A stretch of DNA of 64,000 nt, taken from an uncultured Clostridia bacterium. GTDB lineage: Bacteria; Bacillota; Clostridia; UBA1381. The stretch lies in NCBI GenBank assembly GCA_947626075.1, contig CANQQW010000002.1:1-64000 (forward strand). The letters run 5' to 3'. This document shows positions 50,652 through 59,028 of the stretch, in pieces (position 1 is the stretch's first letter; each line of letters starts with the position of its first letter). The position numbers and the translations under genes were made by a program. The notes under the pieces were generated by a model. It was not told the origin of the DNA and made no database searches. It was given only the letters and a program-made list of their open reading frames with translations.

Positions 50652-53252
50652 ATGGCATTCTTATATGAAAAAATAGATACTTTGCGCGAATACGGCAGCA
50701 TCACTGCTCTCCCATCCTATATACCGGAGAATCTTAACCCGAAATTTGAATTGCGTCCGTATCAGAAGCAGGCATTTGAAAACTTTATAACGCATTTTGA
50801 AAGCAGTAACTGTCCAAAGCCTACGCAGGTACTTTTTCACATGGCAACAGGAAGCGGCAAGACATTGATAATGGCAGGTTTAATGCTCTATCTTTATAAG
50901 CGGGGTTATCGGAATTTTCTGTTCTTTGTCAACCTCTCAAATATCGTAGAGAAAACAAGGGAAAATTTTCGCAATCCTACGTCTGCAAAGTATCTTTTTG
51001 CGGAGGAGATTGTCCTTGATGGGGAACGTATTCGTATCAACCAGGTGGATAACTTCCAGTATGCCGATAAAGATGCTATCAACATCTGCTTCGCCACCAC
51101 ACAGGGACTTCATATGGATATGTGGATGACAAAGGAGAACGGTATGTCCTTTGATGATTTTGATGAGCAGAAAGTCGTACTGATTTCCGATGAGGCACAT
51201 CATCTGAATGTTGATACAAAGAGGAAAATGTCCGCCGACGAGGAGTCAAGTTATCATTCCTGGGAACAGACTGTAAAGAACATATTCAGCCGAAATGCCG
51301 ATAATATCCTGCTGGAGTTTACAGCTACATGCGACCTCGCTAATCCGGCAATTCGTGCCGCTTACGAAAATAAAATTATTTTTGACTACGCTTTGGAAAA
51401 GTTTTACAGCGACGGATATTCAAAGGATATCATCACGCTTCGTTCAGACTTGACAATAATGGAACGTGCTTTGCAAGCTCTTGTTCTTAGTCAGTACCGC
51501 CTGAAAGTCTTTCAGGATCACCGCCTCAGCATAAAACCTGTTGTACTTTTTAAAGCAGCAAAGATTGCAGACAGCAAGAACTTTATGGCAGATTTCACAG
51601 AGACCGTAAAGAATTTGACCGGGGCACGGTTGCAAGACCTATCCAATGCTGTCAACAATGAGGTCATGCATACTGCATTTGCTTACTTTGTCAATAACGA
51701 GATTTCGTTCGATACCCTTGCCGCGGAACTGCGCGATGATTTCTCACAGGCGCATTGCGTATCAGTAAACGATGACAAGGACGCAACGCAGAAGCAGATT
51801 CTTCTCAATTCACTTGAAGATGCAGATAATCCGTACCGTGCAATCTTCGAGGTGAAAAAGTTGGATGAAGGTTGGGATGTTTTGAATTTATTTGACATCG
51901 TGCGTCTGTATGAGACGAGGCAGTCGGGCGGTAAGAAAATATCACCGGCAACTATTGCTGAAGCACAACTGATTGGTCGTGGGGCAAGATACTGTCCGTT
52001 CCAGGTTGACAGCGAGCAGCCGAAATTCCAAAGAAAATATGATGAAGATATCACGAACGAATTGCGTGTTTGCGAGACACTATATTATCATTGTCAAAAC
52101 GACCATCGCTATGTGGCAGAGCTTCGTAATGCGCTGCGCGAAATCGGTCTTGATACCGATAAAATTGTACAGTGTGAATATATCCTCAAGGATGATTTTA
52201 AATCTACCGACATATACCAACGTGGACTGATATTCTTGAACGACAGAGAGGTAAAGGACAGAAAAGATGTGCACAGTCTCACTCCAGCTGTGCGAGATGA
52301 TATATATCGTTTTCAGACAAGCACGGGGGCATCCGGTGTTGATTCTGTTATGGCTGAGGATTCGCAAGGAGTAGATCTTATAATTGACTTAAAAACTGCT
52401 CACATGACAATCAAAGAGATTGCCTCCATTAACTATGCCATTGTAAATAAAGCATTGATGAAGTATCCTATTTTCAAATTTAATACCCTGCATTCTTACT
52501 TTCCGAATGTCACATCCACACGGCAGTTTATAACGGATGATGAGTATCTCGGTGCGGTTCGCATCGACATTCAAAGCAAAGACGAGCATCCAACTATGAA
52601 AACGCTCTATGAGGCGGTATTCTATGTGCTTGGCAAGATAGCAGCTTCTATTTCAGACATTGAAGAAACCTACCGAGGCACAAAGACCTTCAAAGCGAGA
52701 AATATCAGAGACGTCTTTCATAACAAGACTGTCAATTACACTAATCCGCATGATGGCGAGATTGGTATCTCGCAAAACGATTCGTCTGTAAGGAGCGATT
52801 GGAAGATTGACCTTTCAACGGAGGACTGGTTCGTTTATACCGATAACTACGGAACATCGGATGAGAAGGACTTTGTTGCTCAATTCCGTGGATATGTTGC
52901 TGATTTACGGAAGATTTATAATCGAATCTACCTCGTCCGAAACGAGCGTGAATTTCATATATACTCCTTTGAAAACGGCGAACGTTTTGAACCGGACTAT
53001 GTACTTTTCCTGCAAAAAGATAAAGCAAACGGATTCGAACAGTTACAAATTTTCATTGAAGTAAAAGGTAATCTACTTCTCGAAAAGGATGCATGGAAAG
53101 AAAAATTTCTACTTCAATTAAAACAAGAGGCTGTCCCCACTACCGTTTTTGTGGATGATAATGACTATAAGATATGGGGGCTACACTTCTTCAATCGAGA
53201 TAACCGCATGAAAGAATTTGATTCGGAACTTAAAACACTGATTGATAAGTAA
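50652..53252 (+). CDS. res: Type III restriction enzyme, Res subunit
   Basis: Res is the ATP-dependent helicase-like nuclease that cleaves DNA after meeting unmethylated sites. The N-terminal motor has Walker A HMATGSGKTLIMAG (about residue 70), Walker B ISDEAHHLN (about 178), and later helicase motifs including LIGRGARYCPFQ. The C-terminal nuclease motif of the PD-(D/E)xK type is seen as PDYVLFLQ and IFIEVKGN. All key residues are present, so the system appears active. Length 866. Confidence 0.95.
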   Translation: MAFLYEKIDTLREYGSITALPSYIPENLNPKFELRPYQKQAFENFITHFESSNCPKPTQVLFHMATGSGKTLIMAGLMLYLYKRGYRNFLFFVNLSNIVEKTRENFRNPTSAKYLFAEEIVLDGERIRINQVDNFQYADKDAINICFATTQGLHMDMWMTKENGMSFDDFDEQKVVLISDEAHHLNVDTKRKMSADEESSYHSWEQTVKNIFSRNADNILLEFTATCDLANPAIRAAYENKIIFDYALEKFYSDGYSKDIITLRSDLTIMERALQALVLSQYRLKVFQDHRLSIKPVVLFKAAKIADSKNFMADFTETVKNLTGARLQDLSNAVNNEVMHTAFAYFVNNEISFDTLAAELRDDFSQAHCVSVNDDKDATQKQILLNSLEDADNPYRAIFEVKKLDEGWDVLNLFDIVRLYETRQSGGKKISPATIAEAQLIGRGARYCPFQVDSEQPKFQRKYDEDITNELRVCETLYYHCQNDHRYVAELRNALREIGLDTDKIVQCEYILKDDFKSTDIYQRGLIFLNDREVKDRKDVHSLTPAVRDDIYRFQTSTGASGVDSVMAEDSQGVDLIIDLKTAHMTIKEIASINYAIVNKALMKYPIFKFNTLHSYFPNVTSTRQFITDDEYLGAVRIDIQSKDEHPTMKTLYEAVFYVLGKIAASISDIEETYRGTKTFKARNIRDVFHNKTVNYTNPHDGEIGISQNDSSVRSDWKIDLSTEDWFVYTDNYGTSDEKDFVAQFRGYVADLRKIYNRIYLVRNEREFHIYSFENGERFEPDYVLFLQKDKANGFEQLQIFIEVKGNLLLEKDAWKEKFLLQLKQEAVPTTVFVDDNDYKIWGLHFFNRDNRMKEFDSELKTLIDK

Positions 53253-53575
53253 TCTAACTGCTTGATTTTTATAAGAATGCAAAAGGTTCAAAAATAAACA
53301 TTAACAACTGTCGTAAACAAAGAATTCAAATAAAGACGGCAGATTGATAAAGGAGTATAGGTGATAGAATTGGGAGTATGAGAAGTGAAAAGTGCTGCAT
53401 AATAATATGGGAAAAATATGGATAATTGGCTCATTTCGACACAATATATTGAGGTTGATACAATTGTAATACTCAAATTATATAAAAATGATTTAAATTT
53501 GAGTTTTTTCCTTTTCTGAAAATGAGACAGATAGACCATCTGAGAAAATATACAATTTTGCCAAACGATATAATC
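53253..53575. other. 323-bp region after res
   Basis: AT-rich DNA with the mod-res terminator and no credible gene. Very short frames occur but none has a convincing start region and length. Confidence 0.6.
53471..53509 (+). terminator. Terminator of the mod-res operon
   Basis: A 9-bp stem ACTCAAATT / AATTTGAGT with a 16-nt loop is followed by six T. Confidence 0.65.
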
Positions 53576-53794
53576 TTAAAAACGATCCTTGATGTCTATT
53601 TTGTAAGGCATTTCATTAAGAAATTTTATCAGATAGCATAATTCCTCCATATTCGCCGCAAGATACGCATGCGTCTGTGCGGCTATGCAATTTACTTTTC
53701 CATCACTGCAATCGCGGAGCAGACGCAGCATTTCAGGACGTTGATATATATGTTTTCCCCCTGTTATATCTATGTATACGTCTATAAGTTCCAT
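53576..53794 (-). CDS. Serine-recombinase-like fragment (72 aa)
   Basis: The sequence DVYIDITGGKHIYQRPEMLRLLRDCSDGKVNCIAAQTHAYLAAN follows the middle of the resolvase catalytic domain (the pattern Y-D-x-x-S-G ... RP-x-x-x-x-LL ... G-K-x-D-x-[LIV] ... L-x-R). The N-terminal part with the catalytic Ser is missing, and an in-frame TGA lies upstream. The Arg of the usual LSR motif is replaced (THAY). It is probably a broken or repurposed recombinase. A promoter with overlapping palindromes lies directly upstream, so it may still be expressed. Confidence 0.55.
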   Translation of the reverse strand: MELIDVYIDITGGKHIYQRPEMLRLLRDCSDGKVNCIAAQTHAYLAANMEELCYLIKFLNEMPYKIDIKDRF

Positions 53795-53818
53795 GTCGCC
53801 ATTATTCTCATACTTTTT

Positions 53819-53847
53819 ATATCAATTTTTAATTGACATGTGGTCAA
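53819..53847 (-). promoter_or_regulatory. Candidate promoter with overlapping operator palindrome
   Basis: On the minus strand TTGACC and TGATAT are separated by 17 bp, leading to the recombinase-like ORF. Confidence 0.5.
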
Positions 53848-53877
53848 TTAAAATTGCATTTAATTGACAATTTGTCA
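53829..53877. promoter_or_regulatory. Operator-like palindromes
   Basis: A perfect inverted repeat TTAATTGAC-ATGTG-GTCAATTAA (53829-53851) and a second palindrome TGACAA-T-TTGTCA (53865-53877) share the half-site TTGAC. The first overlaps the candidate promoter of the recombinase-like ORF. Confidence 0.65.
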
Positions 53878-53958
53878 TTTTTTATATTTTTAATTTTTAT
53901 GGTGCACGTATATTATACCGCCTATTATTGCAATGTTCCATAATATGTATTTTATTTA

Positions 53959-54012
53959 CTATAATCGTAGTAGTTGCTGCAGTATAGGATTAAATGTGTT
54001 TTTTATTTTCAT
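53959..54012 (-). CDS. Possible 17-codon ORF or leader peptide
   Basis: ATG at 54012 is preceded by GGAAAGGAG, a strong ribosome binding site. The frame encodes MKIKNTFNPILQQLLRL and a stop. It lies downstream of the coiled-coil membrane protein gene and its terminator. The site may be real with a tiny product, or a relic. Confidence 0.3.
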   Translation of the reverse strand: MKIKNTFNPILQQLLRL

Positions 54013-54056
54013 GGTATAATTTTTCTCCTTTCCACAATTATTTGGGCAATAAAAAA

Positions 54057-54074
54057 TGGAGTCTTACAGCTCCA
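54057..54074 (-). terminator. Terminator overlapping the stop of the coiled-coil membrane protein gene
   Basis: The stem TGGAG / CTCCA encloses the stop codon and is followed on the minus strand by TTTTTTATTGCCC, the same 13-nt tail as the terminator at 46930-46964. Confidence 0.6.
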
Positions 54075-54522
54075 AATCTTCTTCACAAGTATTTGTATGG
54101 TCTTTTTTCAAAGTCAACACTTCATCTCTTAACCGAATATTTTCCTGCTGTAATGTTTCGTAATCCCGTTTGAGCCTTTCATAGTCGTCTAAAATTGCGG
54201 TTATCTCACGAATAGAGTGTTTCACTTTCTTTACATCTTTAGACATCTCTCGGTTTTTGTATTCCTCGTCCTTTGCTCTCTCTTTCAAGTAATCAAGCTT
54301 CTCAAGCGCGGCATTCTGCAATTCTTTTATGCTTTGCTGATGTTCTTTAAGGTTGACATGCTCTCCTGAAAGCTTGTCCCGTGCCGCACCCAATTTATCA
54401 TCACTTTTTCTTAAAGAGACTATTGCAGTGATAACAACACCTGCAAAAGCAAATCCGCCACTTATAATTGAACTTATAAGTGCGCCTTCTCCTGCACCCA
54501 TTAAAAATTCCTCCCAATTCAA
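54064..54522 (-). CDS. Membrane-anchored coiled-coil protein of the mobile element (152 aa)
   Basis: The N-terminus carries one membrane segment (ALISSIISGGFAFAGVVITAIVSL, about residues 14-37), and the remainder is a long charged coiled coil (KELQNAALEKLDYLKERAKDEE and YERLKRDYETLQQENIRLRDE). No family is recognised; size and layout recall phage holin-like or conjugation accessory proteins. The tail ends in EEDLEL, one of the similar C-terminal ends in this element. AAAGGAGGAGG precedes the ATG. Confidence 0.7.
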   Translation of the reverse strand: MNWEEFLMGAGEGALISSIISGGFAFAGVVITAIVSLRKSDDKLGAARDKLSGEHVNLKEHQQSIKELQNAALEKLDYLKERAKDEEYKNREMSKDVKKVKHSIREITAILDDYERLKRDYETLQQENIRLRDEVLTLKKDHTNTCEEDLEL

Positions 54523-54571
54523 AAAAACCTCCTCCTTTCCATTATAATAGATATAAAGATTTTTTGCAAGA

Positions 54572-54598
54572 GAAAAAGGAGCTTAACGCTCCTTTTTC
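54572..54598 (-). terminator. Terminator after the 302-aa hypothetical gene
   Basis: A perfect 11-bp stem GAAAAAGGAGC / GCTCCTTTTTC, loop TTAAC, about 10 bp after the stop. Confidence 0.75.
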
Positions 54599-54607
54599 TT
54601 GTTGTTT

Positions 54608-55513
54608 TTATATATCCGGCATAATACTTTTTGCTATATCAAGAAATTTTTGGTCTCGGTATTTTGCCGTGCCGGCAGCCCTGACAAAATCCCCGAATTT
54701 TGATTGCTCTATCTTAATTACTTTTTTGTATATTTGTTTTTCTTTACCTTTTGATATATACTCCGCGACAATAAACGTTATTGTCTCTCTCAGCTCATCG
54801 TTCGTTATATTTTGCTCATGTCCCGCCATACGTCCTGTAATTTGTACAAATGTACCGGGCTTATTGCTGATGAAAGCATATTTATTATCCCTTGTGGGTA
54901 TAAACTCAACCTTGCTGTATTTTTCCTCTATCGCTCTGTATAAATCGGAGCCAATCTTGACACGTTGTTTATACAATCCCTTTGACCATGAGAGATACCA
55001 AAGCATATATGGAATATTATTTGGCGTTGCACCCGGATATTTCCAACGGTTACCTCCCACATATATTTCCAACATACTTTTAGCAAAATTCTTACTTATT
55101 CGCATATCAAGTTCTTGTTCAATAAAATATATCACTCTGTCAAATTGATTGCGAAGCGTATAATATATATTTCGCTCATAGTCCGTCAGATTAGCTTTCA
55201 ATGCTTTAGGCGGTATTTTTCTCGGCTTCTTTCTCGCGTATGGGCAAAAATCGTACGCTTGCTGATTGTACGCCGCCAAATCCTCAATGCTTTTAGGGTA
55301 GTGTCTTCCATACGGATTTTCGGTATGTTTTAACTTTTTATACAGACCGATTATCTGTATCGGATTATCACATTGGGGGCAGACCGCAAAATGCACGTCA
55401 TATTTTTTCTCTGGTATATAGTACGGTTTTTTTAGCAGCGTTAAATCTTCAAATGTTTCTTTGTCTATGGTGTATATACGCGTTAATCCTTGCTTCAACT
55501 TAAAACTTCTCAT
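54608..55513 (-). CDS. Hypothetical protein with zinc-ribbon-like Cys motif (about 301 aa)
   Basis: No family recognised. Near residue 50 is AVCPQCDNPIQIIGLY, a CxxC that with the later DFCPYARKKP could form a zinc site. The rest is basic and helical, with EIYVGGNRWKYPGATPNN and FVQITGRMAGHEQNITNDEL. The start at 55513 is chosen because AAAGGGGCAGACC precedes it and because it clears the upstream gene. Position among mobilisation genes suggests a DNA-related accessory function, which is inference. Confidence 0.65.
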   Translation of the reverse strand: MRSFKLKQGLTRIYTIDKETFEDLTLLKKPYYIPEKKYDVHFAVCPQCDNPIQIIGLYKKLKHTENPYGRHYPKSIEDLAAYNQQAYDFCPYARKKPRKIPPKALKANLTDYERNIYYTLRNQFDRVIYFIEQELDMRISKNFAKSMLEIYVGGNRWKYPGATPNNIPYMLWYLSWSKGLYKQRVKIGSDLYRAIEEKYSKVEFIPTRDNKYAFISNKPGTFVQITGRMAGHEQNITNDELRETITFIVAEYISKGKEKQIYKKVIKIEQSKFGDFVRAAGTAKYRDQKFLDIAKSIMPDI

Positions 55514-55530
55514 GGTCTGCCCCTTTCTCA

Positions 55531-55761
55531 TCATAAGCTATAGTTTGAGTCTACCTTTATCCACCATTCAGAGTCTATCTTAGGTATCGCTCCTTGTTTT
55601 TCGGCGAATTTTAGACATCGAAGTATATCCGATAATCCCATCGTAAATTTGTGTTTATCTTGCTTTAGCTCAAAGATATAGTCCTCAAAACAATTGTCAC
55701 AAATAACCGACTGTACCTCATCGGCAAATTCTGCCCTTTCAGGGATATTCTTGACTATCAT
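55531..55761 (-). CDS. Hypothetical small acidic protein (76 aa)
   Basis: Not recognised. The protein starts MIVKNIPERAEFADEVQSVI and contains CDNCFEDYIFEL, a CxxC pair, and ends WWIKVDSNYSL. GGGAGAG precedes the ATG. It lies 17 bp upstream of the next hypothetical gene and is probably co-transcribed with it. Confidence 0.6.
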   Translation of the reverse strand: MIVKNIPERAEFADEVQSVICDNCFEDYIFELKQDKHKFTMGLSDILRCLKFAEKQGAIPKIDSEWWIKVDSNYSL

Positions 55762-55801
55762 TTTTAACTCTCTCCCATTATATCATTTCACTCCCTGTAA
55801 A

Positions 55802-56512
55802 TCAAGCCGTTTCTTCGGAAGGCGCTTTAAGAGGGCTTGTCGTTTCATCTGCGTTCGCGTTCACGCTTGCGCCGATATTGTTCTTGAACAAACGCACATT
55901 ATTGTCTACGCAAGCATAGCCGCCTATCACAACATTGCCGCCTACTTCCGCATCATCTTTTATTTCTGCGTAATCCCGTACTATCGCCTTACCGTATACG
56001 CGGGCTTTTCCGCGTATTGCCGCCTGTCCTCCGATATTTGCGCTGCCATACAACTTCGCGTTTTCGTCCACCGTCGCGTAACCGCACAGATTAACGTCGC
56101 CGTAAACGTTAGTATCGCCGCCGATGCGCACATACTCTCTGACACGCGCGTGACCGCTTATTTGAGCGTACCCGATGATTTCCGAGTTGTCGGACACCCA
56201 CGCCTCATTGAATATACGTGCATGGTTTCTGACCTCGACATAATCGGTCACCTTAGAGTTGCCGTACACTTTAGCAAAATCGCGAATTATAACGTTGTCT
56301 CTTACTTCCGCGTTTCCGTATACTCTCGAACTGTCGACAACTTTACTGTCACCGTATATCCACGCGTTACCTTCCTGACTCAGGTTTTCACCACTCTCGA
56401 CGAAGCCACCCAAGTCTCCCTCTTTAACATCGCCAAAGGATTTGATTGCCTTTATTCTGTAAAGCGTCTTACCCTCAAAGTCAATTCTCTCGTTTGTTAA
56501 TACGTATTTCAT
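55802..56512 (-). CDS. Beta-helix (hexapeptide-like) protein of mobile-element type
   Basis: A 236-residue protein. After an N-terminal SFGDVKEGDLGGFVESGENL it consists of short repeats such as GNAWIYGDSKV, GNAEVRDNVII and GHARVREYVRIGG, a period of about six to twelve residues as in left-handed beta-helix folds. Proteins of this type are common in phages and conjugative elements of gut bacteria but have no proven function. The N-terminal block is conserved in that group, as I recall. It has the leader TAGGAGGAATTATA found before two other genes of the module. The acidic, Thr/Ser-rich tail is not repetitive. Confidence 0.8.
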   Translation of the reverse strand: MKYVLTNERIDFEGKTLYRIKAIKSFGDVKEGDLGGFVESGENLSQEGNAWIYGDSKVVDSSRVYGNAEVRDNVIIRDFAKVYGNSKVTDYVEVRNHARIFNEAWVSDNSEIIGYAQISGHARVREYVRIGGDTNVYGDVNLCGYATVDENAKLYGSANIGGQAAIRGKARVYGKAIVRDYAEIKDDAEVGGNVVIGGYACVDNNVRLFKNNIGASVNANADETTSPLKAPSEETA

Positions 56513-56537
56513 TTATAATTCCTCCTATAAAATATTT

Positions 56538-57017
56538 TTACATTTCCAAATCTGTGTCATCAATTGTTCTCTCAGCCTCACACTCGCCGTTTGCTATTTT
56601 CAACGCTTCAGCATCTATGCCTGTATTATCAAACATAAAACCAAGAAACTCATACGGATCTCCCGGATAATAATTGTGGGCGAATTCAAGAATGTTAATA
56701 ATAAATCGTTCTGTCTCGCTTGAAATATTGAAGTTATCTCTGATATACTGCAAAATTCTATCTCTATCCACATCTTTTGGGTTGTCCGTATCTATATCTG
56801 TTTCTTCCGCTAATTCGTATTTTTTATCTTTGGTTTCGCCAAACTGCATGTCGCCACCCGTAAGTTCAAAATTTGTTTCCACATAGTCACTTGCGTCAAG
56901 AATTATTTTACTATCACAATACTGCTTATTTACCTCGTGAATCGCATCCTCCGGCGTCGACGCTTCAACCTCAACCTTTCTTGATAATAGTTCCATCACA
57001 GTTACCTGATATTTCAC
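56538..57017 (-). CDS. DpnD/PcfM-like domain protein
   Basis: The first about 50 residues (YQVTVMELLSRKVEVEASTPEDAIHEVNKQYCDSKIILDASDY) match the small DpnD/PcfM family found in DpnII restriction operons and conjugative plasmids such as pCF10; its function is unknown. The remainder is an acidic helical extension, partly like a second domain (RILQYIRDNFNISSETERFI). The protein ends in TIDDTDLEM, one of the acidic C-terminal tails shared in this element. It lies 13 bp after the relaxase gene. Confidence 0.75.
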   Translation of the reverse strand: MKYQVTVMELLSRKVEVEASTPEDAIHEVNKQYCDSKIILDASDYVETNFELTGGDMQFGETKDKKYELAEETDIDTDNPKDVDRDRILQYIRDNFNISSETERFIINILEFAHNYYPGDPYEFLGFMFDNTGIDAEALKIANGECEAERTIDDTDLEM

Positions 57018-57030
57018 TTACTCGACCCTC

Positions 57031-59028
57031 CTACATACTAAAATCGTTATATAAGTTTCTGTTATAACGGCTTGCGCTGCCCCTTTCAAAGTGGTAAAGA
57101 AACTCGCGCAGCTTTTCGCCGGTCAAATCTGCACCTATCATACTCATAGCCGATGTGACAGGCGCATCATCACGAGAGCGGAACAATCGGATAAAATTCC
57201 AAAATATATTGTAATTGTTATCAAAGCTTTCCGCTGCGGCGCGTTCCTCGTTTTGAGCAAACCGTTCCCTCATCATCTCCACTTGGAGATATGCTGACTT
57301 AAAATCCTCTGACGAGAAAGTATTTCCCTGCGGAGTCGTATAGTGTATTTTTTCGTCGTCACCCCATTCCACCTTGTAACCGAGCTGCTCCATTTTGTTG
57401 ATAAAATCGGACTTTGAGACCGAATATCGTATTGTCTGATATATGACGTTTCTAAGCTCACTCCTGTCACGTTTTAAATTAAAGTAACTGATAAGCTCGT
57501 CCATATTAAAACGCTTATCGCGACATTCCTGTCCGTCAAGTCGATACCTTAACTTGTTATGATTTTCGTCCTCAGGTTCAAAGCTACAGCCCGCATCGGT
57601 AAGACGCTCAAAAAAATCGTCAATGCTGTCGGCAGCCCATTTTTGAGATAGTAAAAATCGTATCAGATATTTGTCGGTAAATATATCCGAAAAATCCTTG
57701 TGCATAATATCCTTAGCAAAAACATTACCGTTTTTATCTCGAAAAGCATAGTCGCCGTTCTCGTTGACCTCACACGAAAATCCGTTCTCTGCAATGTTGT
57801 TTTGAAAATCAGTAAAGGTTTTTGACTCCTTCAGCGTTTTCCAGAACAGTTTTCTGAAATCCTTAACCGACTGATTTCGGGCAAATATTTCCGAAAGAGC
57901 TGACGGTGAATACTTTTCATCGCCCTTATACAATTCGGTGTTATCGTATTCCACCTCCTGCTTGGACGTAAAGACAGAAACGTTTGCCTCTGTATCAAAT
58001 TCGACTTTGATACCATGCTTGCCGAGCCTTTCCGTAAAATCTTCCATACTTGTGGCATATTTCATAGATACACCCAAAGAGCTGTACAAATCGTATTTAT
58101 CATCGTCGATTAGATTGTCACGGTTACTCCTGTACCAGTTCTGATAGCTTCGTCCGTCAATGTCCAATTCTTCTTCGCTCTCGAGCAGAGCCGATAACGG
58201 ATATTTCGCATCAACTTTCTTTACCGCATCAAGTAGTTGCTGCTGCATTTTTTTTAATTCGTCCTCAGAGGACAGTTTAGCATTATCCTCAAATTCTTTT
58301 TCAAGTGTTTTCTTTCCGAATTTATTTCTCGGATATAATTTTCTGTTACGACATTTTTTGCCCAAAGGAGTTGTAAAGGTTATGTATTTCTTATTATCCT
58401 CCCAATCAACCAAATACCCCAAATCTCTCATAAATCCTATGAAATCCATTCTGTCAGCCGACCTGTGCGCTGCATTTATTACCGCAAGGTGCAGCTCATA
58501 CTTCCAACTGTCAAAACGATTATGGATACTTGCGTCGGAGACATGTCCTTTGTCTTGTTTAAACTCAATTTCTGAAAATCCGTGTTCACGGCATAACCTA
58601 TTTGAATGTGAAATCAAATTATACAAATCTGTATTGGTTTGATGCCACCGTTTACCCGTTTTCATATTTACTGAATTTATAAGAAAATGCACATGTATAT
58701 GCTCTTTATCCAAATGAACGCCGTACAAAACTTGAAAGCCATTGAAAAGCTTATTCTGAAGCAGTTCCTCCGCAAGCTGCTTCGCAAGCTCCGGCGTGAT
58801 ATTATCCTTTACATCGAAAGCCATTATCATATGCCGTCCCATGATACCGTCCGTCTTATCGTATTCTTCTTTCACCTCCATAAAATCATCATATGTGCGA
58901 TTCCAATCGCAATCCTTACCACCAACCAAATCCGGGCGCGTCTTAGCAGGTTGTTTTATATAATTGATTGTTTTTTTTAAGCTGACCTTTGTTTTCGGCG
59001 GATTTTCCACAAACTTGATAATAGCCAT
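57031..59028 (-). CDS. MobP-type relaxase (MobA/TraI-like mobilisation nuclease)
   Basis: The relaxase nicks oriT and carries the DNA strand to the recipient. The N-terminal nuclease domain has a Tyr-rich start (LKKTINYIKQPAKT), where Tyr in INYI is the likely nucleophile, and the three-His metal motif LDKEHIHVHFLINSVN near residue 110. The C-terminal about 400 residues are helical and not recognised, and end LYNDFSM. Length 665. The start ATG directly follows the TAA of the repeat-protein gene, whose last codons contain the GGAG, so translation is coupled. MobC and the candidate oriT are 3.2 kb upstream. Confidence 0.9.
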   Translation of the reverse strand: MAIIKFVENPPKTKVSLKKTINYIKQPAKTRPDLVGGKDCDWNRTYDDFMEVKEEYDKTDGIMGRHMIMAFDVKDNITPELAKQLAEELLQNKLFNGFQVLYGVHLDKEHIHVHFLINSVNMKTGKRWHQTNTDLYNLISHSNRLCREHGFSEIEFKQDKGHVSDASIHNRFDSWKYELHLAVINAAHRSADRMDFIGFMRDLGYLVDWEDNKKYITFTTPLGKKCRNRKLYPRNKFGKKTLEKEFEDNAKLSSEDELKKMQQQLLDAVKKVDAKYPLSALLESEEELDIDGRSYQNWYRSNRDNLIDDDKYDLYSSLGVSMKYATSMEDFTERLGKHGIKVEFDTEANVSVFTSKQEVEYDNTELYKGDEKYSPSALSEIFARNQSVKDFRKLFWKTLKESKTFTDFQNNIAENGFSCEVNENGDYAFRDKNGNVFAKDIMHKDFSDIFTDKYLIRFLLSQKWAADSIDDFFERLTDAGCSFEPEDENHNKLRYRLDGQECRDKRFNMDELISYFNLKRDRSELRNVIYQTIRYSVSKSDFINKMEQLGYKVEWGDDEKIHYTTPQGNTFSSEDFKSAYLQVEMMRERFAQNEERAAAESFDNNYNIFWNFIRLFRSRDDAPVTSAMSMIGADLTGEKLREFLYHFERGSASRYNRNLYNDFSM

